From Castanea sativa (taxonomy: Eukaryota > Streptophyta > Magnoliopsida > Fagales > Fagaceae): a DNA stretch of 64,000 nucleotides. The position numbers were made by a program, and so were the translations under genes. The stretch spans positions 2,170,001 through 2,234,000 of the forward strand of contig NC_134022.1 of assembly GCF_040712315.1 (NCBI RefSeq). Direction: 5' to 3'. The notes under the pieces are model-generated. The model saw nothing but the letters and a program-made list of their open reading frames with translations. It ran no database searches and was not told the origin of the DNA. Numbering within the stretch: position 1 is the first letter of the stretch; each line of letters opens with the position of its first letter. This document shows, in pieces, positions 33,403-44,063 of this stretch.

Positions 33403-35844
33403 TTAGGCAACAGGCTGTTTGTCCTTCCTTTTCTCTGGTTCTTTATCTTTTTTCTTCTTTTTTGGCTCTTCAGCCACATCACCCTCAACTACTCCTTCCA
33501 CAGACTGAGCTGGGGGAGAATGGCCTTTGGAGGCTGCTGCATCAGAAGGATCAGGAACAGGAACAGGCGCAACTGTTTCACTTGGTGGCATGGGAGGATC
33601 AGGAGCAAGCCATAATGCCGAAGGATAGTAAACACTATCTGGAGCTCGAAGTTCAGCATCGGCAGCCACCCCAGCAGCATCCAAGGCATGACCCCAGACC
33701 TCCAAGCAAAACGCCCTGGCAACACCTTTGAGTTGGGCGGCCAAGCTATCCGAAGCCTTTTTCATGCCTGCATCATATGTTGCTTGTTCCGCTACGGCCT
33801 GTTCCTGCTCCTTGGCGGCTAGTTTGTCTTGAGCTTGCTTAAGCTCAATGACAGTAAGAGCAAGTCTGCTTTGAGCTTGTTTTTGAGCCTCAAGAGCAAG
33901 GTTTTCTTGAGACTCGTAGCTCTTCAGGGCCGACTCAGCATTCTTGTGAGCCTTCTCTACCTCGGACAGGTGGGTGAGGGTCTCTTTCAAGTTCAGCTCA
34001 GCTTCTTTTTGTGCCCTCACTGCCGCCTCGGCATTCTGATCAGCTTTTCGGGCAAGATCCAGTGAGTGATCTACCCATTCCTCAGCCATGAATGAAGCTT
34101 GGACCGCCTATGATGTATTTGAGTAAAAAAGAGTTAGTCATAATAAAGAGTTAAATTCATGTATAAAATGTGCAAAGGTTTGAAAAAATACCTTGGCTAA
34201 GTCCTGCTTCAAAGACAAGAAAACCTCCCTCTTACGGAAGGATCTTAATTCTGCCATATCCTCTGGAAGGCATAGAGCCTTCTCTAGACACTCGGCCACC
34301 AGGCTCGAGCTTCCCTTCTTCGGGTCTCTCAGGTTCGCGTCATCCATAACAGGACTGCCCGAACTGAGAGTAAAGTTGGGTCGCCAAGCTGACGCCTTCT
34401 TTGTAGGCTCACTACTGGGGTCCTTAGAGGAACCAGTAGGAGCAACCTTCTTGGAAAGGGCTTTCGCAGCCCTGGTATCTTTAACGGAAGGGTCGAGATT
34501 CTCCCCTTCTTCAATTTCTATCACGTGCTTGCTACTCTGGCCCCTTTTCCGTTTCTTATCCGTCACCTCCGAGGAAAGTGCACGGGTAGTAACTGGAGTG
34601 ATCGGACGAGGAGGAACCGGAATCGCCGGTGAAGAGTCGCCCGCATGCGCCTGCAGCAAGGCCAACAAGTCGGGCTCCTTCTCTTGAAAACCCATTTCGC
34701 TGGTTGACGGATTGGAGCTGGAAGGAGCGTCTGGACGGTAGAACACCTCGAAGTCCTTCTCGGTCACCTCGGAAGGATTTGGCTCGGGCGTATCAACTCT
34801 TTCCTCGGCTACAAGATTAGTGGCCTAGTCCAAGGGGGGATAAACTAACTGGGCCGCAAGAGGGGCTGGGAGCTGTGCGTCTTGAGTTCCTGCAGGAGGA
34901 GGTGCGAGCAATAAAAACCCAGGGGCCGCAACGTCAATCCGAGCTAAGCGTAGGTCTCTTGCTCTAATTACGTTCTTCGGGCTTTGGAAGCGTTTAGTAG
35001 ATGGTGTGTACCCGAGGATAATGTGGGCTGCTAGGAGTTGTCCGTCCCGGTGTACAAATATCTCTGACCGAAGAATCCGGTTTAGATCAGCTCGATTTAC
35101 AGCAGACAAATTCGGAGCAGTATGGAAGTCGTCTACAATAAGAAACGAAATGGTTAGAATGAATAAGTTAAGCAAAGCAGAACATATAAAAATTTTTGGT
35201 CATTCCTAAGTGCCAGGCCAGTCTTCGGGAATACTACCTGGCGTCCCTTCTCGGGTTGGGCAGTGTAAGCCATCATGCCAGTTGCCCGAGACGACAAGGT
35301 AGTCTTCGTCCATCCCTTTACTCGAATCGGGTAAGCAGGAGATCAACCTAACGGAAGGAAATCTACATTTCATGTAGTATTTAGTCCTATCCCCTTTTAG
35401 GCAGTTGTACACCCAGTTTACATCTTGCCATGTCAAATTGGTCCCCATTTTTCGGTTAAGCGCGTCTACGCATCCTAAGATTCTAAGGACGTTTGGGGAA
35501 CATTGTGAGGGGGTAAGCCTGTAGTTTATTAAAAAATCTCTGGTTACCCTACCCATAGGAATTTCCATGCCCCCCTTGATGAACGCAATCATGGGAATTA
35601 AAACGGACTCAGGGGGGCGAGGTGCGAGTGGAATTTCTTCTTCCTCACAATACGTGATGGTTACGTCATCAGGGATCCTATACCGATTTTTAAAGGCAGC
35701 CTTTGCCTCATCCGTGTTTACTAGCTTAGCGTACCTACCCATTAATCCCCGCGGTAAGAGAAGAGAAGCAAGCAAGTAGAGAGAAACGAAAGGAAAAGGA
35801 ACACACCTCTGAAGATCGCTTAAAGATGGTCCTCGGGAGCTCAC
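33403..35844 (-). pseudogene. Tat2 antisense gene, three exons, coiled-coil C-terminus
   Basis: Exons by reading splice sites: 35844-35214, 35132-34192 and 34107-33403 (631+941+705 bases = 759 codons). The second intron (84 bp) has GT-AG ends at AAG|GTATTT and TCATAG|GCGG; the first (81 bp) would be GC-AG (G|GCACTT), perhaps a decayed GT. Exon 1 carries a PF04195-like part (FLINYRLTPSQCSPNVLRIL). Exon 2 is Pro/Ser-rich and basic (DKKRKRGQSSK), exon 3 a long Ala/Glu/Gln coiled coil (about 150 residues) and a Lys-rich end. One TAG at 34825-34827 sits where CAG would fit. Antisense genes at this site are known in Tat elements; their function is not established. Confidence 0.75.
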
Positions 35845-36188
35845 TCTTCTTTCAATCCTTCAAAGTGCCAAAATGAACCACATCCAGCCAAAGGGTGTGC
35901 TTTTATAGGGGAGGGGTAAAAGAAATAAGAGCGGTAACTTTCCCGCTCATAATTGAAAGCGGGATCTGGACCGTATATTACTCATCCAGCCATAGAACGT
36001 GCGTGGGAAAAAGAAACGCCAGGTTCCATAAATGCTCCATCGTGGGATACGAGGCGCCAGGCGCGGGTCATGGGGCAGCGAAGAGACGACTATACGTGTG
36101 AAAACAAAGGGAAGGTCAGAAGCGTGTGTAAGGTGTTAAAACTTAGTTATTAACTAGTCATTAATAACTCAAGTGTTAAAGGGGCTAT

Positions 36189-36706
36189 TGTGAGGTTCCG
36201 AGGACCCGAGAACCCGAAGACCCGAAGAGAGGAAGGCCGACATACAGTAGGTAAGATGGAGCAAAGGAGTAAGGGAAGTTACCTGAAAATACCCGAAGAT
36301 GATGTGGCATGGGCATTGCTGACATAAGGGTTACAAATATCCGAAGGTGGTAGGCTAAGTTAAAGAGATGCATTAAATGCCCGGCAACAACCATTCTGGC
36401 CGCATTAATTGGAAGATATCAGATCAATCCGTTGCATTAATGTGGATATGACCTGAACAGTGTTGAATGCAAAGCTAGAACTCTGCTCCATTACCGACAG
36501 ACAGGTGTCAGAAGGAAAAACATAGTAGATTGTGAGGTGTAGAGCCATGATGAAAAGAGCAAATAGTATAAATAAGAGTCGGGGCATTATAGAGAGGGGC
36601 TTTTTGTTGTTGAACCCTCTCTACCAAATGTATTGTACGAGGACTTTTAAGTGAATAAAGCAGCAGTAACGTTTTTAAGCTGGTTTATGAGTTTTTGGTC
36701 CTTACA
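36189..36706 (+). repeat. Tat2 3' LTR
   Basis: 518 bp, five differences from the 5' copy, TG...CA ends, followed by the ATACT duplication. Confidence 0.95.
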
Positions 36707-36711
36707 ATACT

Positions 36712-37030
36712 AATGAGAATTATAACTCATTTATTGACATAAATAATATACCTATTTATGTCATGGTGAGAGTTTCTAAATAAAGATAGTAGTTAATTGC
36801 CACTAAATTTATTACAAATAAATTTCATTATAATGAGAATCTAACAATTTATTTATACTTAATATTAAAATATGCCAAAATGATATTTCTTTTATAGAAT
36901 GATAATAATACGTTTGTTTTTATCGGAATATGGAGGGAAATACAAATGACAGAACAACTAAATTTAATGTGTGTATATAAATGACAACACTCATGGTTAA
37001 ATTTGCGGTGTAGGGTTGTAGATCACATAC
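36712..37030 (+). promoter_or_regulatory. Upstream region of neprosin gene A
   Basis: Continuation of the third upstream repeat unit after Tat2. It is closely similar to the region before copy B (about 43965-44350). It contains the TATA box TATATAAA at 36974-36981, 52 bases before the start codon. Equivalent TATA: 44305-44312 before copy B. Confidence 0.65.
36974..36981 (+). promoter_or_regulatory. TATA box of neprosin gene A
   Basis: TATATAAA followed by TGACAAC, conserved in the duplicate before copy B. Confidence 0.65.
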
Positions 37031-37032
37031 CA

Positions 37033-39735
37033 ATGGCTAGAAGGATTGTCTTATTGGTTTTGTTCACATTGTTTCTTTCTTTTAGCAGTAATGATGTTGG
37101 TTGCAAGAGAATTTATCGAGAAGATCACATGGAGTTGAAAAGGCAACATGAGCTTTTAAATAAGTTGGTCAAGAAAACTATTCAGGTGAGATCAATATTT
37201 CCATTGTATGTGTATATATATTTATGTTGAAGAAATAATGTTGCAGCTATTATAGTGACAAAATGATTTTGTGATTTGTAGACAAAGTATGGCGATACAT
37301 ATGATTGCATAAATTTCTATGAACAACCGTTCTTCAATTATCATTCACTCAAGAACCATACTCATGATTTTCCAGTAAACTTCTATTACTATGTCACATT
37401 TTTCTAATTTTTTTATACTTTTTTTTTTTTTTATAAAGAAAAGTAACACTAACTTCAATATTGAATTAATTAATGTACAGGTGAGATATACCTCCAATCC
37501 CGAAGGAAGCAGAGACCAAAAGTCTTCACCACTATTTAACCCATCTAATTTTTGGCTAAATGGTAAAGGTTGTCCAGATGGTATGGTTCCCATTAAGAGA
37601 AATACAGAGAATGATCTCAAAAGGGCAAAGTTAGCTACAGAGATACATAACTCAATATATAAACCACTCACTATTGATAGACCTGGTACTCATGTGAGTT
37701 ATCATTGCTACACTCTAATTGAGTTTTATTTATTTCATACATTTGCATATAATTTGTGTTGTAGTTGTAGTTGGTTCCTTTTTTGTATATTATTTTCTTT
37801 TGATAGGAAAATAAATAGTATCTAATTATGTCAAGCAATAGCTGTGTGTGAATTATTTTTTTTAAACTAATACACAGTACCCCAACCCCACCCAATACCA
37901 TATTAATGATATATATGTGATTGATTATTTTTTGTTGAGAACAAATTTATTAATTTGAGGGATAAAAGAGGAGACAAAATAGAATACATGAGAGTTTATG
38001 CAGTTCTTATCAACATACAAGCTAAGGGACAAAAGCTGAAAGTGATACAATAATGTGTCATTCACTTATAATAATACACTACAATGGATAGCACTGATAT
38101 CGGTCGGGTTTGGTCAAGCTAAAGGGAGATTTTCACGGTTTTGCTAGATTCAAAACCAATACAGACTGATACTTTATCAAAGCCGTACCAAACTAACCAT
38201 GAAAGCCACGGTTCGGCCAGTTTGGCGTGATTAGAGTTTTTTCAGTTTCCTTAAATCATCTATTTAATTCTCAAAAAGAGTGAGTAGCATCGTTACCCCT
38301 TAGAAATCAATCTATTGATTCATTAGCCAATCTCATGATTTTCTTTTAACAATCAACGACTTGATATTGTCTTCAATGAATTTCAAAAATCTCATGATAT
38401 ATATTCTTTGGCTTTAAATTTATTGATTTGACCTTCAATGACATGCAAATATATTTATAGTATCCTAAAAATTCAGCATATAAATCACAAAAAAGAAAAA
38501 GAAAAAAAGACATTGTTGTTAATTATGGTGTGATTGATGATTAGTAATTTGGCTTGGAGTGCATAAGCACACACATACTCAATGTGCAACTAGAGTTGGA
38601 GGAGAAACACAATGAGTAATCACACAATTTCCTCTAAGAATAATTTTCAAATGATTGCTTTAAAATGTTATATATTATTCTCAGTATGCTGTAGTGCGGA
38701 CAAAACATACGAACGTGTACCATGGAGGTTCTGCAATCATCAGCATATATGGCCTAGGAGTCTCAGAAACTCAATACAGTTCTGCTCGCATAAAGGTTCA
38801 AAATGGTCCGGATAGCATAGAAGTTGGATGGACAGTAAGTGATAGAGGAAACAAGTTTACAATATGTATCTATGTATGTAAATGAGCTTGTTAAATCTAA
38901 TACTCATTTCTTTTTGTCTTAGGTAAATCCAACCTTGTACAATGATGTTCTTACCCGATTATACACATTTACAAAAGTAATTAATATATTTTTTTTCTAT
39001 TCATATTTTGTTCTATTAATTATGTAATAAACTGCACTATTTACCTACCTTTTCATATTGATGTTTCCATCTACAGACAGCTAATTCCTCATGCTTCAAT
39101 ACATTATGTAATTCAATAATTCCTACAAGTACGGATATTCCTCTTGGCGCTGCTATAGAGCCAAGTTCGACCGTAAAACAGCAATTTGAGATGAAATTCA
39201 TGCTTTTTTGGGTAAATAAATAGATATATGTTTTTATATAGATGTGTGTGTGTGTGCGCGTTTCTTTGGTACTAACCTCTTTGTGCATCAAGTATGATAC
39301 AAAAAAAGCACATAATTTGTTCTTACTTCCTGTGTTTGTGTTTTTTCTCTTGAATGATAGGATTCTAGCAATGGAAACTGGTTTCTAAAATTTGGTCAAG
39401 ATGAAACTGTAATCGGATTTTGGCCAAAAAATGTATTCACTGCTTTAGGAGATGGTGCTAATTTCGTTGAATGGGGAGGAGAGGTTTTTAGTCCTCCTGG
39501 TGTGCCTAGCCCTCCCATGGGCTCTGGGATTAAGTTAAAGAAAGACACCACATACGATGCATATTGCAGGCAAATTAAAACAATTAATGAGACTGATTAT
39601 GTTGTGAATGCTGTTGATACCGAAGCTTTTGCAGATATTGCACAATATGAAGTTTTTGATGTAGAAGAATATGGTCGAGCTGATATTCAGCACATGCTAC
39701 TATTTGGGGGTTCGGGTGGTTATACTGGGACTTAA
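37033..39735 (+). CDS. Neprosin-family (DUF239) secreted protein, gene A, 7 exons
   Basis: Exons read from the sequence: 37033-37185, 37282-37374, 37481-37693, 38685-38834, 38923-38976, 39077-39211, 39361-39735. All introns are phase 0 with GT-AG ends, giving 390 residues. Residues 1-24 are a signal peptide (LVLFTLFLSFSSNDVGC). About 25-150 correspond to the neprosin activation peptide (KTIQ, TKYGDTYDCINFYEQPFF) and about 165-390 to the neprosin domain (ARIKVQNGPDSIEVGW, WFLKFG, IGFWP, VEWGGEVFSP). Neprosins are glutamic peptidases that cut after proline; E199 (IEVGW) and E307 (WGGEV), 108 apart, fit the two catalytic Glu of neprosin (109 apart). The start at 37033 is chosen because copy B is conserved from there. 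Length is normal for the family. Probably secreted, substrate unknown. Confidence 0.88.
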
Positions 39736-39739
39736 GATT

Positions 39740-41120
39740 TCTAATTTTTCTTTTGGTTCAGTGCATGTATTCTTATCAAATAATTTAATATTTTGATCAA
39801 TAAAATGACTTTCAAATCAACTTTCAACTCACTATACTTATAGCATGAATATTGTTGTCTATTTTCCATCTAAGAGAAAAGAGCCATAAGTGATCAAATG
39901 CAAATGATTAATGAGACCATTATTAATGCAGAATACCAGAAACTGAGAAAGATGCAAAGAAATGTAGTACAAAGCCAAACAAACGAAGATTCTCATTGTT
40001 AACTTTGCCTAGTGTAGCAAAGATATCAGGACATCCTTAGTCGATGGCAGATGGGAAGACTGAGTAACATGCTGACTTCTCATTTGACACAAAATACCAG
40101 AAACAGATTGTTGATGCCATAGAATCTGTTCAGTTGTTTGCTTCTCTGTTTAAAGTTAGGAATGTCTGTCGTGGTCAATCTCTGGAATGCTTGAAGCATG
40201 ATACAGGCCTAAAGTAATTGAGATAATACTCGTAAGTAAATAAAAATATGGAAACAAAGACTCAAAGTAATTTCTATCTCACCTGAATTACATTGTCCTG
40301 AAATCAAAAACTTTTCTGCACTCCCTTTGAGTTCATAATTCCATAAACTTCTTGACTCAAGGTAACCATATATAACAATGATAAGAATGAGAAGGGATGG
40401 TTGCTTGAGTATCTTCTTTGATGACTGACAATTACACTCAAGTAAGATCTGCTTGATCTAATAATTTAAGGTATATAACATTTAACCAAAAGCTAGACAT
40501 CTTATAACATGATAGATTGATAGTTATAACTATATCCTTGATAATCAGAATTTTATATATAACACTAAAATTTTTGACATGTACTCATTTTAACTGGATT
40601 TCATTCACTAGTTTAAGATGGATTTGTTTTACATTGACAGTGAAATCCATTGAAAAGAAGAAAACGATTATACCCTGCAAATTCAGAATCAGGGTCATCT
40701 ACTTTATTTTACTGAGTCATCAGAACATTATGTTGTCCTCATGCTCTTTGTTCTTCATCCCTAACATGTGTGGATTGTGTTGAAGTTTCTGCACAGATTA
40801 GGTTATTGTGAACTTAGTTTTGTTTGACATGGTGCCATTGGAGACACCATGAATTTCTTTATTTTGATAGCTAATAAAAATACACAACACAACTCACACC
40901 TGCACAAATTGAGCCCCTGACCTCACCTTCACATTGATTTGTTCTAGGATTACTAGCTTCACATTGAGTTTGAACTAAGAAACAGATAATAAAAATTTCC
41001 TTTGTCTCATGGCATTAGCTAAATTAGAACCATAAAACATTCATTAACAATGGAATCATCCAGCATGTTAAAGCAGCTCTAAAATATAATCTTAACAACC
41101 TTAAATAGTATGTGTTTACA
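39740..41120. repeat. Duplicated segment downstream of gene A
   Basis: About 1.35 kb that recurs after copy B at 56546-57920 with scattered substitutions and small indels (for example AATGCAGAATACCAGAAACTGAG, CTAACATGTGTGGAT). I recognise no gene; one short minus-strand reading frame is open in the B copy and broken here. Confidence 0.7.
39799..39804 (+). terminator. Poly(A) signal of neprosin gene A
   Basis: AATAAA 64 bases after the stop codon; the same motif with the following ATGACTTTCAA is present after copy B near 56590. Confidence 0.6.
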
Positions 41121-41165
41121 TCAACACTAATGTAAAAAGTTTTTACTAATGTAAAAATGTTGCAA

Positions 41166-41340
41166 AGAGAGATGTTACGTCCACAACATTTTTACAACAA
41201 ATCATAAGTGGCAAGTTGTTACTGGTTGTTATTGTTGGGGTAAAAAAGTAATCTTAGTATTAGGTTCAAATTTGAACCAATAACAACTAATCATCTATGA
41301 TTTATTGTGAAAATGTTGTAGACGTAGCATCTCTCTTTTT
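41166..41340. mobile_element. Small TIR element (MITE), ~175 bp
   Basis: Left arm AGAGAGATGTTACGTCCACA and right arm TGTAGACGTAGCATCTCTCT are inverted copies with two differences, and the inverted similarity (ACAACATTTT, AAATCAT, GTTGTTA) runs about 60 bp. No coding capacity. Exact ends and target duplication not certain. Confidence 0.65.
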
Positions 41341-41348
41341 TAAATAGT

Positions 41349-41626
41349 TGTACCACGACAATCAAACATAGTCAACAATTCCTACATGTATAGCAAAACC
41401 TTGTAACCAAACAACTCACAGCCCAACTCTAAATTCCTTTCACATGAAGTTGGAACGAGTTGTGGGATTTGAAGGATTTTTTGAGTGAGAAATCTATGTG
41501 ATTGAGATTTACTTAATGGAATGTTTTTGGGAATAAAATCAAAAAATAAATAAATAATATTATTTTGTGAGTGTGCTTAAGTGTGCATGAGGTCTTGATC
41601 TCAATTTAATATTCAAGTTTAATTTT
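41349..41626. other. Spacer, no gene seen
   Basis: AT-rich spacer ending in TTTAATTTT, the left target duplication of the Mutator-like element. Confidence 0.5.
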
Positions 41627-43224
41627 GGCGAAAATGCACTTTTAGTCCCTACATTTTGGGTCAATTTTCATTTTGGTCCCAAAATTGATTTCATTACTAA
41701 TGTAGTCTCTAAAAAAAGAAAATCGTTTTTAAAATGGTCCATGCCGTCAACCCACTAACGAAAACCTCTTACGTGGCAGATGGAGGCACAGGTGGCACAA
41801 AAAATGTTGATGTGGCTATTAAAATAATATTAAAAAATATCACATCAGCATCTTATTTTAAAAAATTAATTTATCAATTTTAGCATAATTAAAAAAAAAG
41901 AAAAAAGAAAAATAAAAACGTAAAAACACATAAATTCAAATCATGTCGAAGAACATGCATAAACAAGAACTTAAACCCAGATTACAAGAACACAACCCCA
42001 GATCACAAGAATGAAGAACATAGTACTCAAAGATTTTCTTTTCCAACGTTTCTCATAACACAAATTCAACTAAATACATAAAATTATATCTCCAAAACCA
42101 GTAAATCAAAACCCAACCAAATCAACAACAAAGCATCTAAATCATCCAACATCAACAACAAAACAAAATCCAATCATCAAACCTAAATCTATAAATTCCA
42201 GACCACAAATCCTCAACAAACCCCAGAGAAAACCCAATCATCAACGCCGATTCGTGAAGGGTTAGAGCCTCCGCTAGGCTGTGCGGTTCCTCCGCCAAGC
42301 CAACAGCCGCCGCATGATGCGCGAGCTATCAATGATGGTTCGAGAGACCGCGACGGAGCAACTCGAGGAGCGTCAGAGCGACTAGGCCTACTCGAAACCC
42401 GTGGTGCTCCTCGACGTGCTTTGGAATCTCGCCTTTGAGCTTTTAAAAAAAAAATTGGTGGGTTTGTTTGGTGGCTGAGAAAATGGGGGAAAATTTTTGG
42501 TGATGGGGATTTGGAGCTTAGGTTCTTGGTTATTTGTGATGTGGGTAATGGAAAAGGTTAAGTTTTTGTGAGGTTGATGTGGTTATATAGCTTAAATGAC
42601 TCTTTTTTTTTGTATGTGTTTTTGTTTGGTAGCTGAGAAAATGAGGTACAATTTTGAGGATTGGAATGTTAGAGCTCGGGTTTTTGGTTATTGTGATGTG
42701 GGTGCTTTTGATTTTGTTTTCTCTTCTTACTTGTGTGTTGTTCATTTAGATTAAGAAATAATTAATTAAGATCAAAGGATTCCAAAGTCCACCCAGATGT
42801 GAATTTTTCTATTTTTGAACTTTTCAGGGCTTGAGGATGTATGTTCTTACGGAAAAAAAAAATGAAAAGTAAAAAAAAAATTAGATTAATGTTTATTTTA
42901 AATTTTTTATTTATTTTCTGACCTAGCTTTTTATTTTCTGGGCTTTTATTTTTTATTTTTTATTTTTTATTGATAAAAATGCTGATGTGGTATTCAAAAA
43001 TGTTAAATAATTATTTTTAATAATATTTTAATGGTCACATCAGTGCCACGTTAACAAGTAGGGCACTCCGTCTGCCATGTAAGAGGTTTCCGTTAGTGGA
43101 TTGACGGCAGGAACCATTTTAAAAACGATTTTCCTTTTTTAGGGACTACATTAGTAACGAAATCAATTTTGGGACCAAAATGAGAGTTGACCCAAAATGT
43201 AGGGACCAAAAGTGCATTTTTGCC
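41627..43224. mobile_element. Non-autonomous Mutator-like element with long TIRs
   Basis: Starts GGCGAAAATGCACTTTTAGT and ends with the inverted form (GTGCATTTTTGCC). The TIRs run about 170 bp or more (TTTTGGTCCCAAAATTGATT, AACCTCTTAC). A perfect 9-bp duplication TTTAATTTT flanks it (41618-41626 and 43225-43233), diagnostic of Mutator-type transposition. There is no transposase. The interior is AT-rich apart from a strongly GC-rich block at about 42240-42425. Confidence 0.88.
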
Positions 43225-43466
43225 TTTAATTTTTTATGGGTTTTTTTGTTTGGTGCAGATTCTGGGTTTTCTTGGGTTTAATTTTTGTTAATCCGAGTTT
43301 GGGTTTCAATTTTTTTCTGTCCTTGTGTAAACTGATTCATTTTTTCCCCTTTGTAACATTAGTTCACTTTTCATTAGCATTTTCAAGGCAAGAAAATTAC
43401 GTAAAAGTTGTGCACTTCATTTGAAGATTTCAGTTCTATTGATATATTGTCAAACTTAAATATCTG

Positions 43467-43520
43467 AGAGAGAGAGAGAGAGACAGAGAGAGAGAGAGAT
43501 AGACAGAGAGAGAGAGAGAT
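43467..43520. repeat. (GA)n microsatellite with interruptions
   Basis: Runs of GA broken by ACA and ATA triplets. Confidence 0.9.
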
Positions 43521-43585
43521 TTAATTAATCATACATAACAATCAAGGTGTTCACATGAGATTTTTAATTGGCTGGTTTTATAGAA

Positions 43586-43766
43586 GAGAAATGCTAATAG
43601 ATGTCTTTAAGACAATGGTTAACAATTCATTTAAAAAAACTTTTTATGGGAAAAAAAAAACAATGAATATTTTGATAGCTTTTTTCATTTCCCATAAAAG
43701 TGGTGTCAAAATTTTCCTAAAATTGATTGTTAACCATTGTCCTAAGGGTACTAGTTAGCTTGACCC
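43586..43766. mobile_element. 181-bp Mutator-type MITE in the copy B upstream region
   Basis: Inverted arms share ACAATGGTTAACAAT and extend about 40 bp. A perfect 9-bp duplication TTTATAGAA flanks it (43577-43585 and 43767-43775), and the uninterrupted version GTTTTATAGAAAGCCTA is present at 43820-43840 in the neighbouring repeat copy, which gives the empty site. Confidence 0.8.
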
Positions 43767-43897
43767 TTTATAGAAAGCCTAGATAATCAAGGTGTTCACA
43801 TGAGATTTTTAGTTGGCCAGTTTTATAGAAAGCCTACATAATCACTCCAAATGTTATAGAAAGTGGCACCACTTCCTATAAGGAGCTACAAAGACAC

Positions 43898-43899
<2 letters not shown>

Positions 43900-43957
<58 letters not shown>
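43900..43957. repeat. (AT)n microsatellite
   Basis: About 28 AT dinucleotides, expanded from a short ATATAT present at the same place in the other upstream copies. Confidence 0.9.
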
Positions 43958-43958
<1 letters not shown>

Positions 43959-44012
43959 ATACTAATGAGAATTATAACCCATTTATTCACATAAGTAATA
44001 TACCTATTTATG

Positions 44013-44056
44013 TCATGGTGAGATTTTTTTTTTTTTGAGAATCAATCATGATGAGA
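44013..44056 (-). mobile_element. Miniature retroposed tail with 11-bp duplication
   Basis: TCATGGTGAGA (44013-44023) and TCATGATGAGA (44046-44056) flank T13 plus GAGAATCAA. The other upstream copies, for example 36763-36780, lack the insertion, so the empty site is known. Confidence 0.75.
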
Positions 44057-44063
44057 ATTTCTA

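Larger units (their letters stand above)
26248..36706 (+). mobile_element. Tat2: young Ty3/gypsy retrotransposon, Tat lineage
   Basis: Two 518-bp LTRs differ at only five positions in my alignment (about 99% identity). The 5-bp duplication ATACT is intact (26243-26247 and 36707-36711). All parts are present: primer site, gag, protease, RT, RNase H, second RNase H, integrase, tandem array, antisense gene, purine tract AAAGGGGCTAT before the 3' LTR. The gag-pol frame is uninterrupted by frameshift over 5370 bases but carries four stop codons. It inserted into the upstream region of neprosin gene A, about 330 bp before its start codon. Confidence 0.95.

Noticed and set aside
37003..37032. Upstream start for neprosin gene A at a TTG codon
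   Set aside because: Not an ATG; the signal peptide and the conservation with copy B begin at the ATG at 37033.
41101..41348. TTAAATAGT on both sides of 41110-41339 as a 9-bp target duplication
   Set aside because: The block between has no matching terminal inverted repeats at these ends, and the downstream duplicate after copy B continues past the left TTAAATAGT without a break, so the repeat is probably chance.
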